A DNA stretch of 64,000 nt, taken from contig CM062808.1 of NCBI GenBank assembly GCA_031772625.1, positions 472,747,655-472,811,654 of the forward strand, in the 5' to 3' direction. The notes beneath the pieces are model-generated. The model was not told where the DNA came from. It worked only from the letters and a program-made list of their open reading frames with translations, and ran no database searches. This stretch comes from Pinus tabuliformis. Its lineage: Eukaryota; Streptophyta; Pinopsida; Pinales; Pinaceae. Positions 1-10,552 of this stretch are shown piece after piece; within the stretch, counting starts at the first letter, position 1, and each line of letters opens with the position of its first letter. The position numbers and the translations under genes are program-made.

Positions 1-461
1 CAAAAATGGCCAAGTATCTGAACAATCGAAAGATGCATAGGTGATCATACTAACACACACTCGCATGACTTGATGACGAAATGACCAAACCATCCAAACA
101 CACATGTTCAGCATGACTGATCGACGATGTAAGTGACAAGCGCAACAATTGTGATTGATTGAAATGATGCTTGCACAACATTGAATGTGACTCCGTGTGT
201 GAGTGCAACAGATGCTTTCATAGCGAACACAACAAGCACATACGAATAGAATACTTTGAGCATAACTAGAACATGGTTGCAAGCATGACTTAGGCATCAG
301 CATGTAGAGACTTGAATGCGATGAACAAGAAAGGAAGATGTAAAGACTCAGACGAGCTCATGGAGTGAACCTGAGTTTGTGCAGTCATCAAGTGAAACTC
401 TCCAAGGGAGGCTCCGAAATTGGTGTGGGCCAAAATTTTGGAGGGTGGTGTTGGCGACACA
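1..461 (-). repeat. R1 3' LTR, terminal part (matches 14187-14664)
   Basis: This stretch aligns directly with 14187-14664 over its whole length, with scattered substitutions and small indels. The two copies diverge just after a shared GGAGGGTGG, at about 461 and 14664. In minus orientation both would then start with TG, as LTRs do. No convincing polypurine tract lies next to it, so a small rearrangement there or a different LTR limit is possible. Confidence 0.5.
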
Positions 462-940
462 CTGGTAGAACTCCTGCTCGGTTCATTGCTAACACAGGGC
501 CTTGGTCTTTTGGGGAGTATTGAATAGCTGTGCAAGTTACATCAGTTTCCCCACTTACCCCATGGGCATACATGGTTCACCCTTTGCCACTCAGTCAAAC
601 ACAATCAAAATTTTAGCTTAGATCTAACTGTTTTGAATCCGGGAAGGGTAGTTTAGCTCGTAAGTTGAAGATTTTCAAAGTATAAGTTTTCATCTTTGGT
701 GTTGCTCCGCTACTAATAGGCCTGGATAGTACCCCAGAAGAGTCACACAAGAACACATACATTGCTCCACTGCCAGCGAGCCTGGTCAGTACCTCGGTGG
801 AGTTGCATGCTTCACCTCTCTGCACAGGAAGCCTTTCTCTTCTTTCGCCCTTGTATTTTTCAAGAGTATTGTGCATAGGCACTTATGTATTTTTGGGGTG
901 GAAGATGGATCCCGATTTATTGAGAGAGTAAAAGGTTATT

Positions 941-1048
941 CCTTTAGAGAAGCATGTAAGACCTCTGACATAGGTTTGCTCATTTATATTTTCACCTTTA
1001 GAGAAGCATGTAATACCTCTGACATAGGTTTGCTCATTTATATTTTCC
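941..1048. repeat. 54-bp tandem duplication, two copies
   Basis: CCTTTAGAGAAGCATGTAA starts at 941 and again at 995. The two 54-bp copies differ at very few positions, so the duplication is recent relative to the surrounding decay. The length is a multiple of three. Confidence 0.85.
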
Positions 1049-1340
1049 CCTTCTCCATTTATACTAGTTGGATGAGTTTGAACATACAGAGCAGAAGGCT
1101 GAGTACAGGCATGGGGCTTACCAGTGTGGACACAAGTTCATGGTTGGGCCGAAACTTCCCTTGTAGACGTTTGTATTTTCCAGTCAGGACTTCTTCAACC
1201 AAAAGTTACAACCAAGCACAGAGAAGGCAGACACAAGATTGGCCAAGTGCTGCAGTGTCACCAATTTCTTCCAATTCCAGCCACATACTCTATTCAAAAG
1301 CAAGGATGTAGTAGTTGGAAACACTTATTTCCATAAACAA

Positions 1341-1475
1341 AATTAATAATATATCAAACAAACAAAATGAACGTGAACAAAAAGAGTAAGCAAAAACAAA
1401 CAAATAAAAAGAAAATATAATAAGAAAAACAAACTAAATGAAACAACAAGCAGTAAGAAGACTATGTACAAGGCA
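1341..1475. repeat. A-rich low-complexity tract
   Basis: An A/CAAA-rich tract (T-rich on the coding strand of R1) lies directly downstream of the RT fragment in R1 orientation and coincides with the loss of pol similarity. It may mark a deletion junction. Confidence 0.6.
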
Positions 1476-1556
1476 CGGGCGTGACCCGACCTACTAAAAA
1501 TAATGTTTGAGATCTTGGTCGTTGGCATGGAGGTTGTCCATCCTCTTTCTAAGTGA

Positions 1557-1922
1557 CTAAAAATGATACGTGTGTGGGCCAAGTTTCTCGTGGACAAATG
1601 CAAGTCCATCGGGTTCCGCTACTGGAACCTGGTGGCATTCCAGAAGACCTTCAAATGAAGACAACACCATTGTTTCGGGTACTGTGTGAAAAATTGGCTT
1701 GGATGATGGCACAAGGTAGTTGCTTTTATTTAGGTAGGGGTTCAAGTTTCTGAAGTCAATGCGTAAGTGGATTTTCCCGGATTTCTTACTTGCAGGATTT
1801 AAATTAGAAAACCAAGTATGATGATGAACTTTGCAAGTAATCCAAACACTTGAAATGTTAGTTAATCTTTTCGGTGAAAGGAGTGCAAACAAAATGTATG
1901 TGTTACCTGTTCTTTGCTGCAA
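1557..1922 (-). pseudogene. R1 reverse transcriptase fragment
   Basis: The frame contains LNPASKKSGKIHLRIDFRNLN, matching the N-terminal Ty3/gypsy RT block in which a Lys-Lys-x-Gly turn precedes a V/I-D-[FY]-R-x-LN motif. It is followed by a degraded palm start (HQVPVAEPDGLAFV). The catalytic YxDD motif is absent because similarity ends before it. It lies downstream of the protease and RNase-H-like segments on the same strand, so order is preserved. It is a relic with no possible activity. Confidence 0.7.
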
Positions 1923-2048
1923 TGGCTTGTTTCCTCCTTTACCTGGAATCTCATGTTGGATTGCTCACATGCATTGTGTACTCAGGTCATCATCTATTCG
2001 TGCAGACCCATCCTGATATTGTTTGATCAAGAAGTCAATGATTTTTTG

Positions 2049-2585
2049 CTACTGTATTGTGTAGCTTGTACCGAGATTGGATGTATTCGGATAGTGGTAG
2101 GTTCTGAGGTTGCTTTGATCATTTGTAGTGTTGGTCTTTTGTGTGTTCAACATGAGTGCTTCATACTCAACATTGTTGTTTGTGCCTTTGAACTTAAAAA
2201 GGCTCGAAATCATGCATTGTTCATTGTTTTGGATGACTAAGATACACTCGGTCCTTGAGCCATCATGTGTTCTCGATTTGTCAAGACTCATGGCCCACAA
2301 CTTGTTTGTATATGGAACGTTTGGCGTGCTGGTACTACTGCTACTACCATTGTTGCTACTATTTCTACTATCGGAAAAACAAACTATACAAGTTTCATTA
2401 TCATCAGTTGGGCGAGGAAGGAGTCCCAACTGCTTGTCTGATGAGGTTGGAGCTGGCCATGCAAGATAACACTCCAATGTATTTTCCAGGAGACAATTGC
2501 CAAACATGAGTTCTACGAAGGCCAATGGTTCGTTCTCGTCGATAAGGGGAGTGACATTGTGTTTCAAATACCTCTTGGATAACAT
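2049..2585 (-). pseudogene. R1 additional RNase-H-like domain (between protease and RT)
   Basis: The signature W-A-M-S-x-D-x-S about two thirds in, followed by TNNNVEYEAL, matches the start and the second acidic block (N-N-x-x-E-Y-x-A-L) of the archaeal-type RNase H found in Tat-like plant elements. The catalytic Asp (LDKS) and Glu (EYEAL) are visible. The later DS and AD motifs are lost in degraded sequence near 2049-2120. The N-terminal half is serine/asparagine-rich linker. Its place upstream of the RT is unusual, because the canonical RNase H of gypsy elements follows RT. Confidence 0.65.
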
Positions 2586-2586
2586 C

Positions 2587-2950
2587 TAGATTTGGTTGCA
2601 TCTGCCCTTGTACAGAAGCCACATGTGAGACCATTCTGTAGAAAAATATCCATCTAGCTTGTTGGACCAATCTCTACTGAGTAGCAGGCCATATGCTTCT
2701 GGTATGTCCACAACAACTATGTTGATGCATTGGTGGACTCGATTGTCATAGGATAATCAGATGATCATGTCTCGAAGTTCACCAATGGCTGGTACTGAGG
2801 TTTTGTCAAGTTGGATGATTCTCTCTTATGTTTCTCTCCCTTGTGCATTGATATTCTTAGCAATGGAGAGCGGCATGACGTTGGCTGCCACGCCAGAATC
2901 AACCAAGTAGTTGTGAAAATTATAGTTGAAAAATTCAAATGAAAGTAGGA
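2587..2950 (-). pseudogene. R1 retroviral-type aspartic protease
   Basis: The catalytic motif reads LVDSGVAANVMPLSI, with the D-S-G triad at 2903-2892. About 60 codons on follows VVDIPEAYGLLLSRDWS and then GYFSTEWSHMW, the conserved C-terminal part of this gypsy protease type. In-frame stops lie between the two blocks, so the domain is dead. It follows the gag remnant on the same strand. The active site keeps D-S-G, unlike the D-E-G of R4 and R5 and the D-L-G of R3 and R6. Confidence 0.75.
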
Positions 2951-3239
2951 ATGGGGGGAAACTTGAGTTTGCTTCTTTCATCCGGAGTGTATTGAGCATA
3001 GTAGAGAGTCATCCAGGAGGTGTGCATGCTTCCTTGCTGGCAGAGGTTTCATTGTCCATTGTTGTTTGTCCCAACGCACGCAACATGATATATCGTTGAA
3101 TCTGGTCTTTGGCTAACTCAAACAAACTAATGTTCACCTGATTTTTCTTCATGTCATCGATTATGTTGTATTATAGAGGTGGAAGACTCATCAAGGTGTT
3201 TGGGGTGGAACAGATGTTCGTGCTGTCTGGCTGAGTGTT

Positions 3240-5045
3240 CTACAACTTGCTGCTCATGGATGTACTCTTATCCACCGCTATCTTCTTAGACTTTCTTTGT
3301 GTTTGTTTCTTTGAGACAACTGGTGGATCAGCCTTCTTTATCAGTTGTCTCACTTTATCTTGCATTTCCCCAAGTGTAGGGGGAGCCCCTTTACTCCTAA
3401 GATCGTAACGATCATTTTTCTTTTGGGGCTGCTTCTTGGTGTTCGTCTTCGAGATTACTTGCGAGAACTGATACGCGTTCACCACATGCCTAGAACTTGG
3501 TGTTTCATCAGGTGAAACCTCTTCGTTATCATCAATGTCTTCTGGCTACTCCTGCATATCACCTTCTGCATCGAGTGTATGATTGTAGACAGAGGTATCG
3601 ACTCACTTCCAATCTGAACAAGAGTTCTCGGGGTGGAACTCTTCGTGGAAGGAAAAAAAATTAGGATCAACGCAATGATCGAGTTGGAACACAAGATTCT
3701 ACGCAAATTTGGAAGCGAACCAATTGTTGCTTGATGATCCGGTTGATGAGCTATTTTCCTGTCTCTGTCTAGGCAGATGGGTGCTTGCGAATGTGTCCGT
3801 TTTCTGTTGCTTGAGTTTAGAGATTTCGGTGGTCAAGTTCTTGACAAGGTGAGTGAGGGTCTCAATATCAATTGCTTCCTTGACTCTACCCTTGCTCACC
3901 GTTTCTTGGGGCTTTCTGCTTGCATCCTTGGAGTCTTTTGTTGATTCGTCATCCTTGATAACTAGTCCAATTGCGTGTAAGTTCGTTTCAATAGCAATAG
4001 CCTCTTCACATCTTTATAAAAGTGTTGGCTTCATAGCTCGCTTAACGAACTGCGCAATGGTGGTCGGCAGTGTAGACATGTAATAGTCAACAGTGATGGA
4101 GTCATGAGGTTTAATGTCTGCTACAAATTTGTTCAAAATACGCATAAACCTCTAATTGAATTCTTTCACTTTCTCTTTTCCCTCCATCCTGAGCCTTCCA
4201 AATTCCTTAAGTAGCATGGATGGGGTCTTTTCATCCGCAAACTTTTCAAGGAACATATGTTTGAAATAACCCCTATTTTGTATGGATTTGAGTGGAAGGC
4301 TCTGATACCAAGTAGTTGTGCGGTCGTCCAAGCTACATGGGAACAATCTACATGCTACATCATCATAACGTACCTCAAGGGTCTACAACTATAGGTACAA
4401 TTTTTCTAAGTGGTCTTCTGCCTTCACCGTGTTGTCAAAGTTACAATTGATGTTCATTCTCTTCGCTCGCTTCAACATCTTGTGCAGAACATCCGGGAAA
4501 GTCAATGGTCCTTGAGTCATCCATTCAAGATTTGGGTCAGCCATCTCTTCGTCTTCTTCATCTTCATCCTCTTCTTCATAGTCTGATGGTTCCGGATCTA
4601 AGTCTTTCGGTTTGTATCCTCCTCCACCTCCTACATTGCCTTCCCCCCCGCGTCCTATACCGGAGATCGATCCCAAGATCACAAGAGTGCCTTGTTCATC
4701 TTCAATGAATATTGGAGGTTCCTCTTTATCTTCAATAGCTTCCTCTAGACCTTCAAGTGTGGCAAGGACTACTTCTTCCACCTTTGATACAACAACTCCT
4801 ATTTGAGTGGCCTTTGGTTTCCTAGATTTATGTGGAAGATGATGTACGCCTGGGATCAATCCGACGACTTTCATGAATTGGTGAGTGATGGGACAGATGG
4901 AGCAAAGGTGTTGATATGAAATCTCATGTTCAATTCTGGGAAGTGAGGAGTAACCAATTACAAGGTCACGTGAGAGGGAGTGTGAGTTACTGCCTTGACT
5001 AGATGATTGATGAGTGAGTGTGAGGGGGATTTTAGCCATGTACAA
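3240..5045 (-). pseudogene. R1 gag polyprotein remnant
   Basis: It begins at an ATG (5045) seven bases beyond the primer site. The first 130 residues are hydrophilic, and around residues 130-180 there are a glycine run and a long Asp/Glu tract (YEEEDEDEEDEEM). The gag core follows at about 4440-4150 (LFPCSLDDRTTTWYQSLP, then FLEKFADE and KEKVKEFN), typical of retrotransposon gag capsid domains. Later pieces contain a basic Lys/Gln-rich segment at 3485-3300. Stops or shifts occur near 4389, 4150, 4010, 3700 and 3600. No intact CCHC knuckle is seen. It is non-functional. Confidence 0.75.
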
Positions 5046-5051
5046 CTAGTT

Positions 5052-5069
5052 GCCCTCCTTTTAGTGCCA
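5052..5069 (-). promoter_or_regulatory. R1 candidate primer-binding site
   Basis: On the minus strand TGGCACTAAAAGGAGGGC starts four bases after ...CAACA, the expected CA end of a 5' LTR, and lies just upstream of the gag ATG. I cannot name the matching tRNA from memory. Confidence 0.55.
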
Positions 5070-6863
5070 GAAATGTTGACGGTGCTAGACCTACCAACAT
5101 TTAGGGTATCACCCTAGTATGAAGTCCCAACTAGACCTCACACCATTTGGTGTGGGAGTCCCATCCAGTATGATGGCCCGGTTGCCATTGTCTTAAGGAT
5201 TTTCCTCAACTCTTTCTTGTTAGCACAGGAGAGTGGTTTTCTTTGTCTTCGAGAAGTGAGGTTCACATATGTCACTTGTGTCAATGGTTCTTTCACTGTC
5301 AAGGGAGAGGGTGAGAGTGAGTTCTAGGTCGATTGGGAGTAGTCCCAACACTGCTAGGAACACACAACACAATAGGACATGCACAACTTCCGGCAGAGTA
5401 GTCCACACGGATGCGGCAGTCACAACATACAAGGTAAGATAACACGTACAACACTCACGGATTAGTCTGAATGAGTGCAACGGTTGTAACAAAAAGCTTC
5501 ATGTGAAAGGTATGTCTGATGTCTAGGAGAGTAGTCAACACAGGTGAGACAACGTTAACAACATATACAACACATTTCCATTAATCAATTATGTATTACA
5601 ACAAACGAAATAGTTTAGATGTAGAAAACAGGTTAAAGCAACATGCATTACAAGTGTTAAAGATTAGTCTTACAATAGATACAATACATGTGTGAACATG
5701 TGATGACCTATTAGCAAGATTTTGAATTAAGCGAAACTTCCAAGACACATCGTTACACCATACATCACTAACCACAAGTGCAGGACGTTGGAGTCACTAC
5801 TTACTCCTCAAAGAAAATATTAGAGACTCTCTTGGCTATGTGGGAGGAGCTGAGGTGAAAAATTCCCTTACGTGTACAAATGAGGGGGTATTTTCAACCA
5901 AGGGTGAAAAGGACCCTTGTGGTTGTTCAACTACCCTCATGACCGTTTGACTTCCAAGAATTTTTGACTTACATGACTCTTTTTTCAACAAGTGGGTCTC
6001 TTGGGCTTCCACGTTAAATCACATTGACTGAAAACAAGCCCATAGTGGAGATGTGGGTGACATGACTCATGATGTGACTCGACATGACTTGACATGAGAA
6101 TGTTGGCACATTCATGCTGTTGCTGGAGAGCATGTCGAGCTATAGTGCTACAGGGTGATGGATGTATTCATAGTGTATCATAGCTTCACCTCTTCATGGC
6201 GAAGTGCACGGAGTCTTCGATGGTCATTGGTTTTCTTGATGAAGCTTTAGCATGTTGTTCCTTTCTTGCATGCTAGAAGGCTTGACAGGTTCATTTGTTC
6301 ACAAAGGTGCATGTTCATCACGTTTGTCCGCTTCACATACTTCGTTCGTTCGTCCGTTGGTGAACCTATCATTATGCATGTGCTCCCTTCGTTTATCCCA
6401 TTCGTCATCTTTCCATGTTTGTTGGTGTACCTATACTTGCAGCCACTCATGACAAGATGACATAAAATCCAAAACCTCCTAGTCTACCATGACACATGAT
6501 CATTTCAGATGTAGGTGACTGGGAGAGGGAACAAGGTTGTGAAGCGGGATGATGGCTTCGGACGCTACTAATGAAAATTGTGCAAGAGTCACTAAGTGAT
6601 GGAGATGGGCAATCTGAGATAACAGTGACTGTCTACGAGGTCTAGCTCAATTGGGAGGAAAAACTACGCTAATTTTGGGAGGAATAGTCCGAGCTACTAG
6701 AAGGCAAGGAAGGCATGCTCTGCACATTTTTTAGAACGAATGGGAAGCGGGGCTAGATAGCCATATTTCCACAATTTTCCAGAGGAACAGGCTAGGCTGC
6801 ATGAAGGGTTAGCAGGCAAGGATTAAACAGTTTTTTGGGGGAATTTCCCAAGAGACTGGCAGT

Positions 6864-7034
6864 CGAAACTGCATAATTCCTAGAGGGAACTGCTAGTTGG
6901 CTACTGGGTCACTGGTAGCGAAAAACTATGTAGTTCCTAGAGGGAACTGCTAGTTGGATACTAGAGTCACTGGTAGCAGAAACTACACAATTCCTTAAGA
7001 GAATTGACAGCCTGTTGCTAGGGGCTACTGGAAA
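6864..7034. repeat. 57-bp tandem repeat, three copies
   Basis: The word ATTCCTAGAGGGAACTGCTA near 6875 recurs at 6932 and in diverged form at 6989, giving a period of 57 bp. More degenerate relatives of the same word lie at 6640-6790 and, beyond R2, at 13820-13990, so the array belongs to R1 and was cut by R2. Confidence 0.8.
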
Positions 7035-7052
7035 GGAAAACTGCACTGAGGC

Positions 7053-8188
7053 TATTGAAAATGTGACAAGATGATGGAGCTTCGTGAAAAGAAGTCGCCT
7101 TCACTGAGTGGGCCCGCAGGCTATTTTTGGCGCAAAGTCTATTTTAGACTATGTCTATCTTTAGACATATGGATCATGGTCTATGAGTTGCAGGATGCTA
7201 TTTATGGATGATTGGTCATGTTGGTAAAAATAGACGGACCTCTATTTCTAGACATATGGGCGGAGTCTATTTTTAGACTGCCAGTCTAAAAAATAGAACA
7301 GTCAAATATTATTAGCTCTTAATAATATTTGGACTATAAACATTATCTTATCCTCTTGCAGCACTTTAGTTCGAGCTACGAATGTGGCACATGCAACTGT
7401 CAGAAGGAAATACGCTTTTCCTATGGGTTAGTTGAGCTATTGCATGATGGACTTCAGTTAGAACTCAAGTGATTAAGTTGATTGAGGAGTTGATGGAGTT
7501 GTGTTCAGTTTGACTTAGTTGAACTAGTTGTATTTAGTCCAACTTCCAAATACACTAGTGATGAGTGATGTGGATTAATTATTAATTAATTCACTAATTA
7601 TTAACTCATAAATCAACTAAAGAATACATCAGTTAACTCAGTGCATGGATAGTTCAGTGGAGACAAGTGTTAAAGGTGGGTGAAAGGGTGAGACTACTAT
7701 CAGTTGTGACTATAGCTGTGCATGAGATTTGCACAATCAATGATTGAGATTGCCAATGAGGATTGCGTAGTACAATCCAAGGGAATTCGAACTTGGATCA
7801 GATCTATTCTCAAATTGGATTGCGCAATAGAGGTAGGCAAACAGTGGAGGATATTTGAACCCGTGACTTGTTCAGATCTAAGCTAGTTTGTGTGTAGCAG
7901 GTGGAGATATTACTGAGTACTTGTGAGGAGTATTGTACTATGTATTGTTACATGTTATCTATCATTATAATATACATCTAGTTGGGGGTTTTCAGCTGTA
8001 TGCTTTCCCCATTACATACTGTGTTGATATGTGTGATTGATGTTTCAATGTGCGCATGAGATTGTTTTTTAATTCTGCAAATTGATGATCAATGGTAGAG
8101 GAGGTTATGTATTATGCATGCATTCCAAAAATAGTGTATAATCAGGATAATCTCTGTGAATAAGTGTTATATTATTCAAATTTCTACA
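7053..8188 (+). repeat. R2 5' LTR
   Basis: The LTR starts TATTGAAAATG (probably TG in the ancestor, since the 3' copy reads TTTTGAAAATG) and ends TTCTACA directly before the primer site. A TATA-like TATAATATA lies near 7968. It contains an imperfect hairpin at 7266-7297 and repeated TAGAC(T/A)TATG words at 7140-7290. Confidence 0.92.
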
Positions 8189-8200
8189 TGGTATCAAAGC
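8189..8200 (+). promoter_or_regulatory. R2 primer-binding site
   Basis: TGGTATCAAAGC immediately follows the LTR. It differs by one base from TGGTATCAGAGC, the usual initiator-tRNA-Met complement of plant copia elements. A 249-bp leader without a gene follows. Confidence 0.9.
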
Positions 8201-8449
8201 GAAGTTGATCATCAGATCTATTATTTAGAAAGTGATTACATTTTATTTCTTCAAGCAGAGTCTATAATCGGGCCAGGTAGCCTCTGGATTCATCCTTCTT
8301 TTGGAAGGTGAGATATCTGGTAAATGCCCATATAGTCAATATCTATACGAGAAATACTTTGTTCTCAAGAATTGTAGATCAGAAGCGGTTGAGTTTTGAG
8401 CTGGTGGAATTCGAATTTGCAGCAGTGTTTTCTTGGTGTTGAAGTTGAA

Positions 8450-9055
8450 ATGTCTTTCAACGGATTGCGATTGGAGTATGCCCTTGAAGGCAGCTCGAAT
8501 TATATTGCATGGAAAGACAGGATGGAGGCAATTTTAGATGACAATGGGTTGAAGGAGTTCATAGATGGTGAGATCCCAAAGCCTACTGATGCTGCTCAAG
8601 TTGAGGCTTGGAAAAAGAAGACAGCAAAGTGTCGAAGGATTCTGTTGGAGGGCGTGAAGGATCACATTGTATCCAGCCTGCATGAAAAGGCTTCTCCATA
8701 CTTGATGTGGAAAGCATTGACAAATTTATTCCAAAGCAAGAGCGACCAGAGGAAGTTGGCGCTCAAGGATAAACTCAAAAACATTAAGTGTGAGAAAGGA
8801 GACAGTATGCCCAAGTATCTCACGAAGTTCACCCAATGTCGGGATGAGCTGGGAAGTGTGGGGGTGACTGTCAATGATGAGGACTTGGTGAGCTTGGCTC
8901 TCCTTGGTCTTCCGAAGAGTTGGCATTCCTATCAGGACTCTGTCAATGGTGGGGAGAAATTACCAGGATGGGAGAGACTTTGGTCTGATCTTGTGCAAGA
9001 GGAGATCAGTTGGAATACCAGGGACGAATCTTCATCAAAGGCATCTGATGAATAA
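8450..9055 (+). pseudogene. R2 gag (UBN2-type copia Gag)
   Basis: I chose ATG 8450 because the protein then begins MSFNGLRLEYALEGSSNY, the usual N-terminus of this Gag type, with the conserved W-K-D-R-M soon after. The middle carries W-K-A-L-T-N-L-F and the L-x-x-L-K-M-like helix region (KLALKDKLKNIKCEKG), then SLALLGLPKSWHSY. A TAA at 9053-9055 interrupts the frame. The same frame continues directly with the zinc knuckle, so this stop is a mutation rather than the natural end. The role would be to form the cytoplasmic particle. Confidence 0.88.
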
Positions 9056-9814
9056 AATTGCACTTTGGATGCTAAAGCAAAGACGGGGAATAACAAGAAA
9101 GCTTCTCATTCCGGTGAGAAAGGCAAGAAGCAGGACATGTCCAAGGTGAAGTGCTTTCACTATCACCATCACGGACATTATGCCACAAATTGTCCGCAGA
9201 AGAAGAAAAATAAGCAAGTTGCTGGATCTGCAGCGGGAGAGGCCTTAGCCTCGCAGTTTGAGCTGGATTTTTCACTGATCGCATGCTTGGTATCAAGTGT
9301 GATGGGATCAGTATGGTTCTTGGATAGTGGTGCATATTTTCACATGACAGGAGATCAAGTTTTGTTTTCTGATCTGGATGAGAAAGATCTTGGACTGCAC
9401 ATCGAGATGGGCAATGATGGTAGATACAGTGCGACTGATATCGGTACCATTTCCTTTGAGAGGGATTCTAGTAAACCCTTCGTATTGAAGGAAGTGATGC
9501 ATGTTCCACGATTGAAGAAGAATCTTATCTCTCTGGTGATGTTAGAAGAAAAGGGATATGATGTTGTCTTCAACGAGGGAAAGGCTTTCCTGCGCAGTAA
9601 GACAACTGGAGAAACCCTGAAGATAGGGGTTCGAGTCAAGAACCTTTATCAATTGCATGTAGATGGCTGCACAGAAATGACATGCAAGGTAGAAGGATTG
9701 GTTAGCCGGGATGATGGCAAGCTATGGCACCGAAGATTGGGCCACCTTCACCATGGAGCCTTGAAGATACTGCAGCAGATTTCTACTGGGCTTCCTAAAG
9801 GCACTCTTGCATAG
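9056..9814 (+). pseudogene. R2 zinc knuckle, protease and GAG-pre-integrase
   Basis: This is the same frame as gag. The nucleic-acid-binding knuckle reads CFHYHHHGHYATNC: the second zinc-binding Cys is Tyr, so it is damaged. The protease active site is WFLDSGAYFHMTG, a D-S-G-A motif as in plant copia elements. The pre-integrase block LWHRRLGHLHHGAL keeps its His pair. The frame ends at TAG 9812-9814, and reading continues in the same frame into the integrase zinc-binding Cys pair (DQCKGCTLGK). Confidence 0.9.
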
Positions 9815-10552
9815 TCAGATCAGTGCAAGGGGTGTACTTTGGGAAAATTTGTGAAAGCCACCTTTCACGAGAAGGATAGTCGTGCCATGATGATCCTTGA
9901 GAGAATTCACACAGACGTGTGTGGACCTTTCTCAGTAGCTTCGACAGCAAAGCACAAGTACTATGTGATCTTTATTGATGATTTCTCTTGAAAGTGCTGG
10001 ATCTTCTTCATGCAGAAGAAGAGCGAGACATACTCAAAGTTCTGTGAGTTCAAAGCACTGGTCGAGAAGGAATCGGGGAAGAAGGTGAAGGCTCTTAGGA
10101 GCGACAATGGTGGTGAATTCATCTCTGGTGAGTTCAAGGACTTCCACAGCACAGAAGGGATTCGAAGAGAGCTCATAGCTCCCCATAACCCACATCAGAA
10201 CGGGGTTGTTGAGCAAAAGAACAGAACGATCGTGGGTGCTGCACGGGCGATGTTGCATGATCAGGGCCTACCCCTTCACTTGTGGGCGGAGGCATGCAAT
10301 ACTGTAGTATATGTGCAAAATCGTTGTCCTCACAAGATACTTGGCATGAGTACACCCGAGGAGGCTTATTCTGGTAAGAGGCCTGATATTTCCCATTTGA
10401 GGATTTTTGGTTCTCCTGTTTACATGCATGTGACGAAGGATGCCAGGAAGAAGCTGGAGCCGACCGCAGAGGTTGGGATATTTGTGGGGTACATTGATAC
10501 GCCCCACAACTATTGTGTGTATTTGCCAGACAGTTGCAAGACTGTTGTGTGA
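9815..10552 (+). pseudogene. R2 integrase core
   Basis: The DDE triad is complete: Asp at 9914 (HTDVCGPF), Asp at 10103 (SDNGGEF) and Glu at 10211 (VVEQKNRTI), with 35 residues between the last two. A TGA at 9989-9991 sits where the family has Arg (DDFS-R), which fits CGA to TGA. The C-terminal part has the typical YSGKRPDISHLRIFG. A TGA at 10550-10552 ends the piece. Confidence 0.9.

Larger units (their letters stand above)
462..1556. other. R1 3' region without recognisable gene
   Basis: No conserved retroelement domain is visible on either strand, although integrase would be expected here. An open frame at 871-1311 (+) owes part of its length to a tandem duplication and matches no family I know. 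Two diverged stretches with a shared CCTGG..AGTACC core lie near 719 and 781. Confidence 0.5.

Noticed and set aside
430-470. Plus-strand polypurine tract (GGAGGGTGG) followed by TGTTGGCGAC, suggesting a plus-oriented LTR start at 449
   Set aside because: The sequence after the matching tract at 14648 is different, whereas all R1 domains and the primer site are minus-strand; kept only as an alternative.
4299-4312. GCTCTGATACCA, the reverse of an initiator-Met primer site, in R1
   Set aside because: It lies inside the gag capsid coding sequence (TTWYQSLPL) with no LTR end beside it; chance match.
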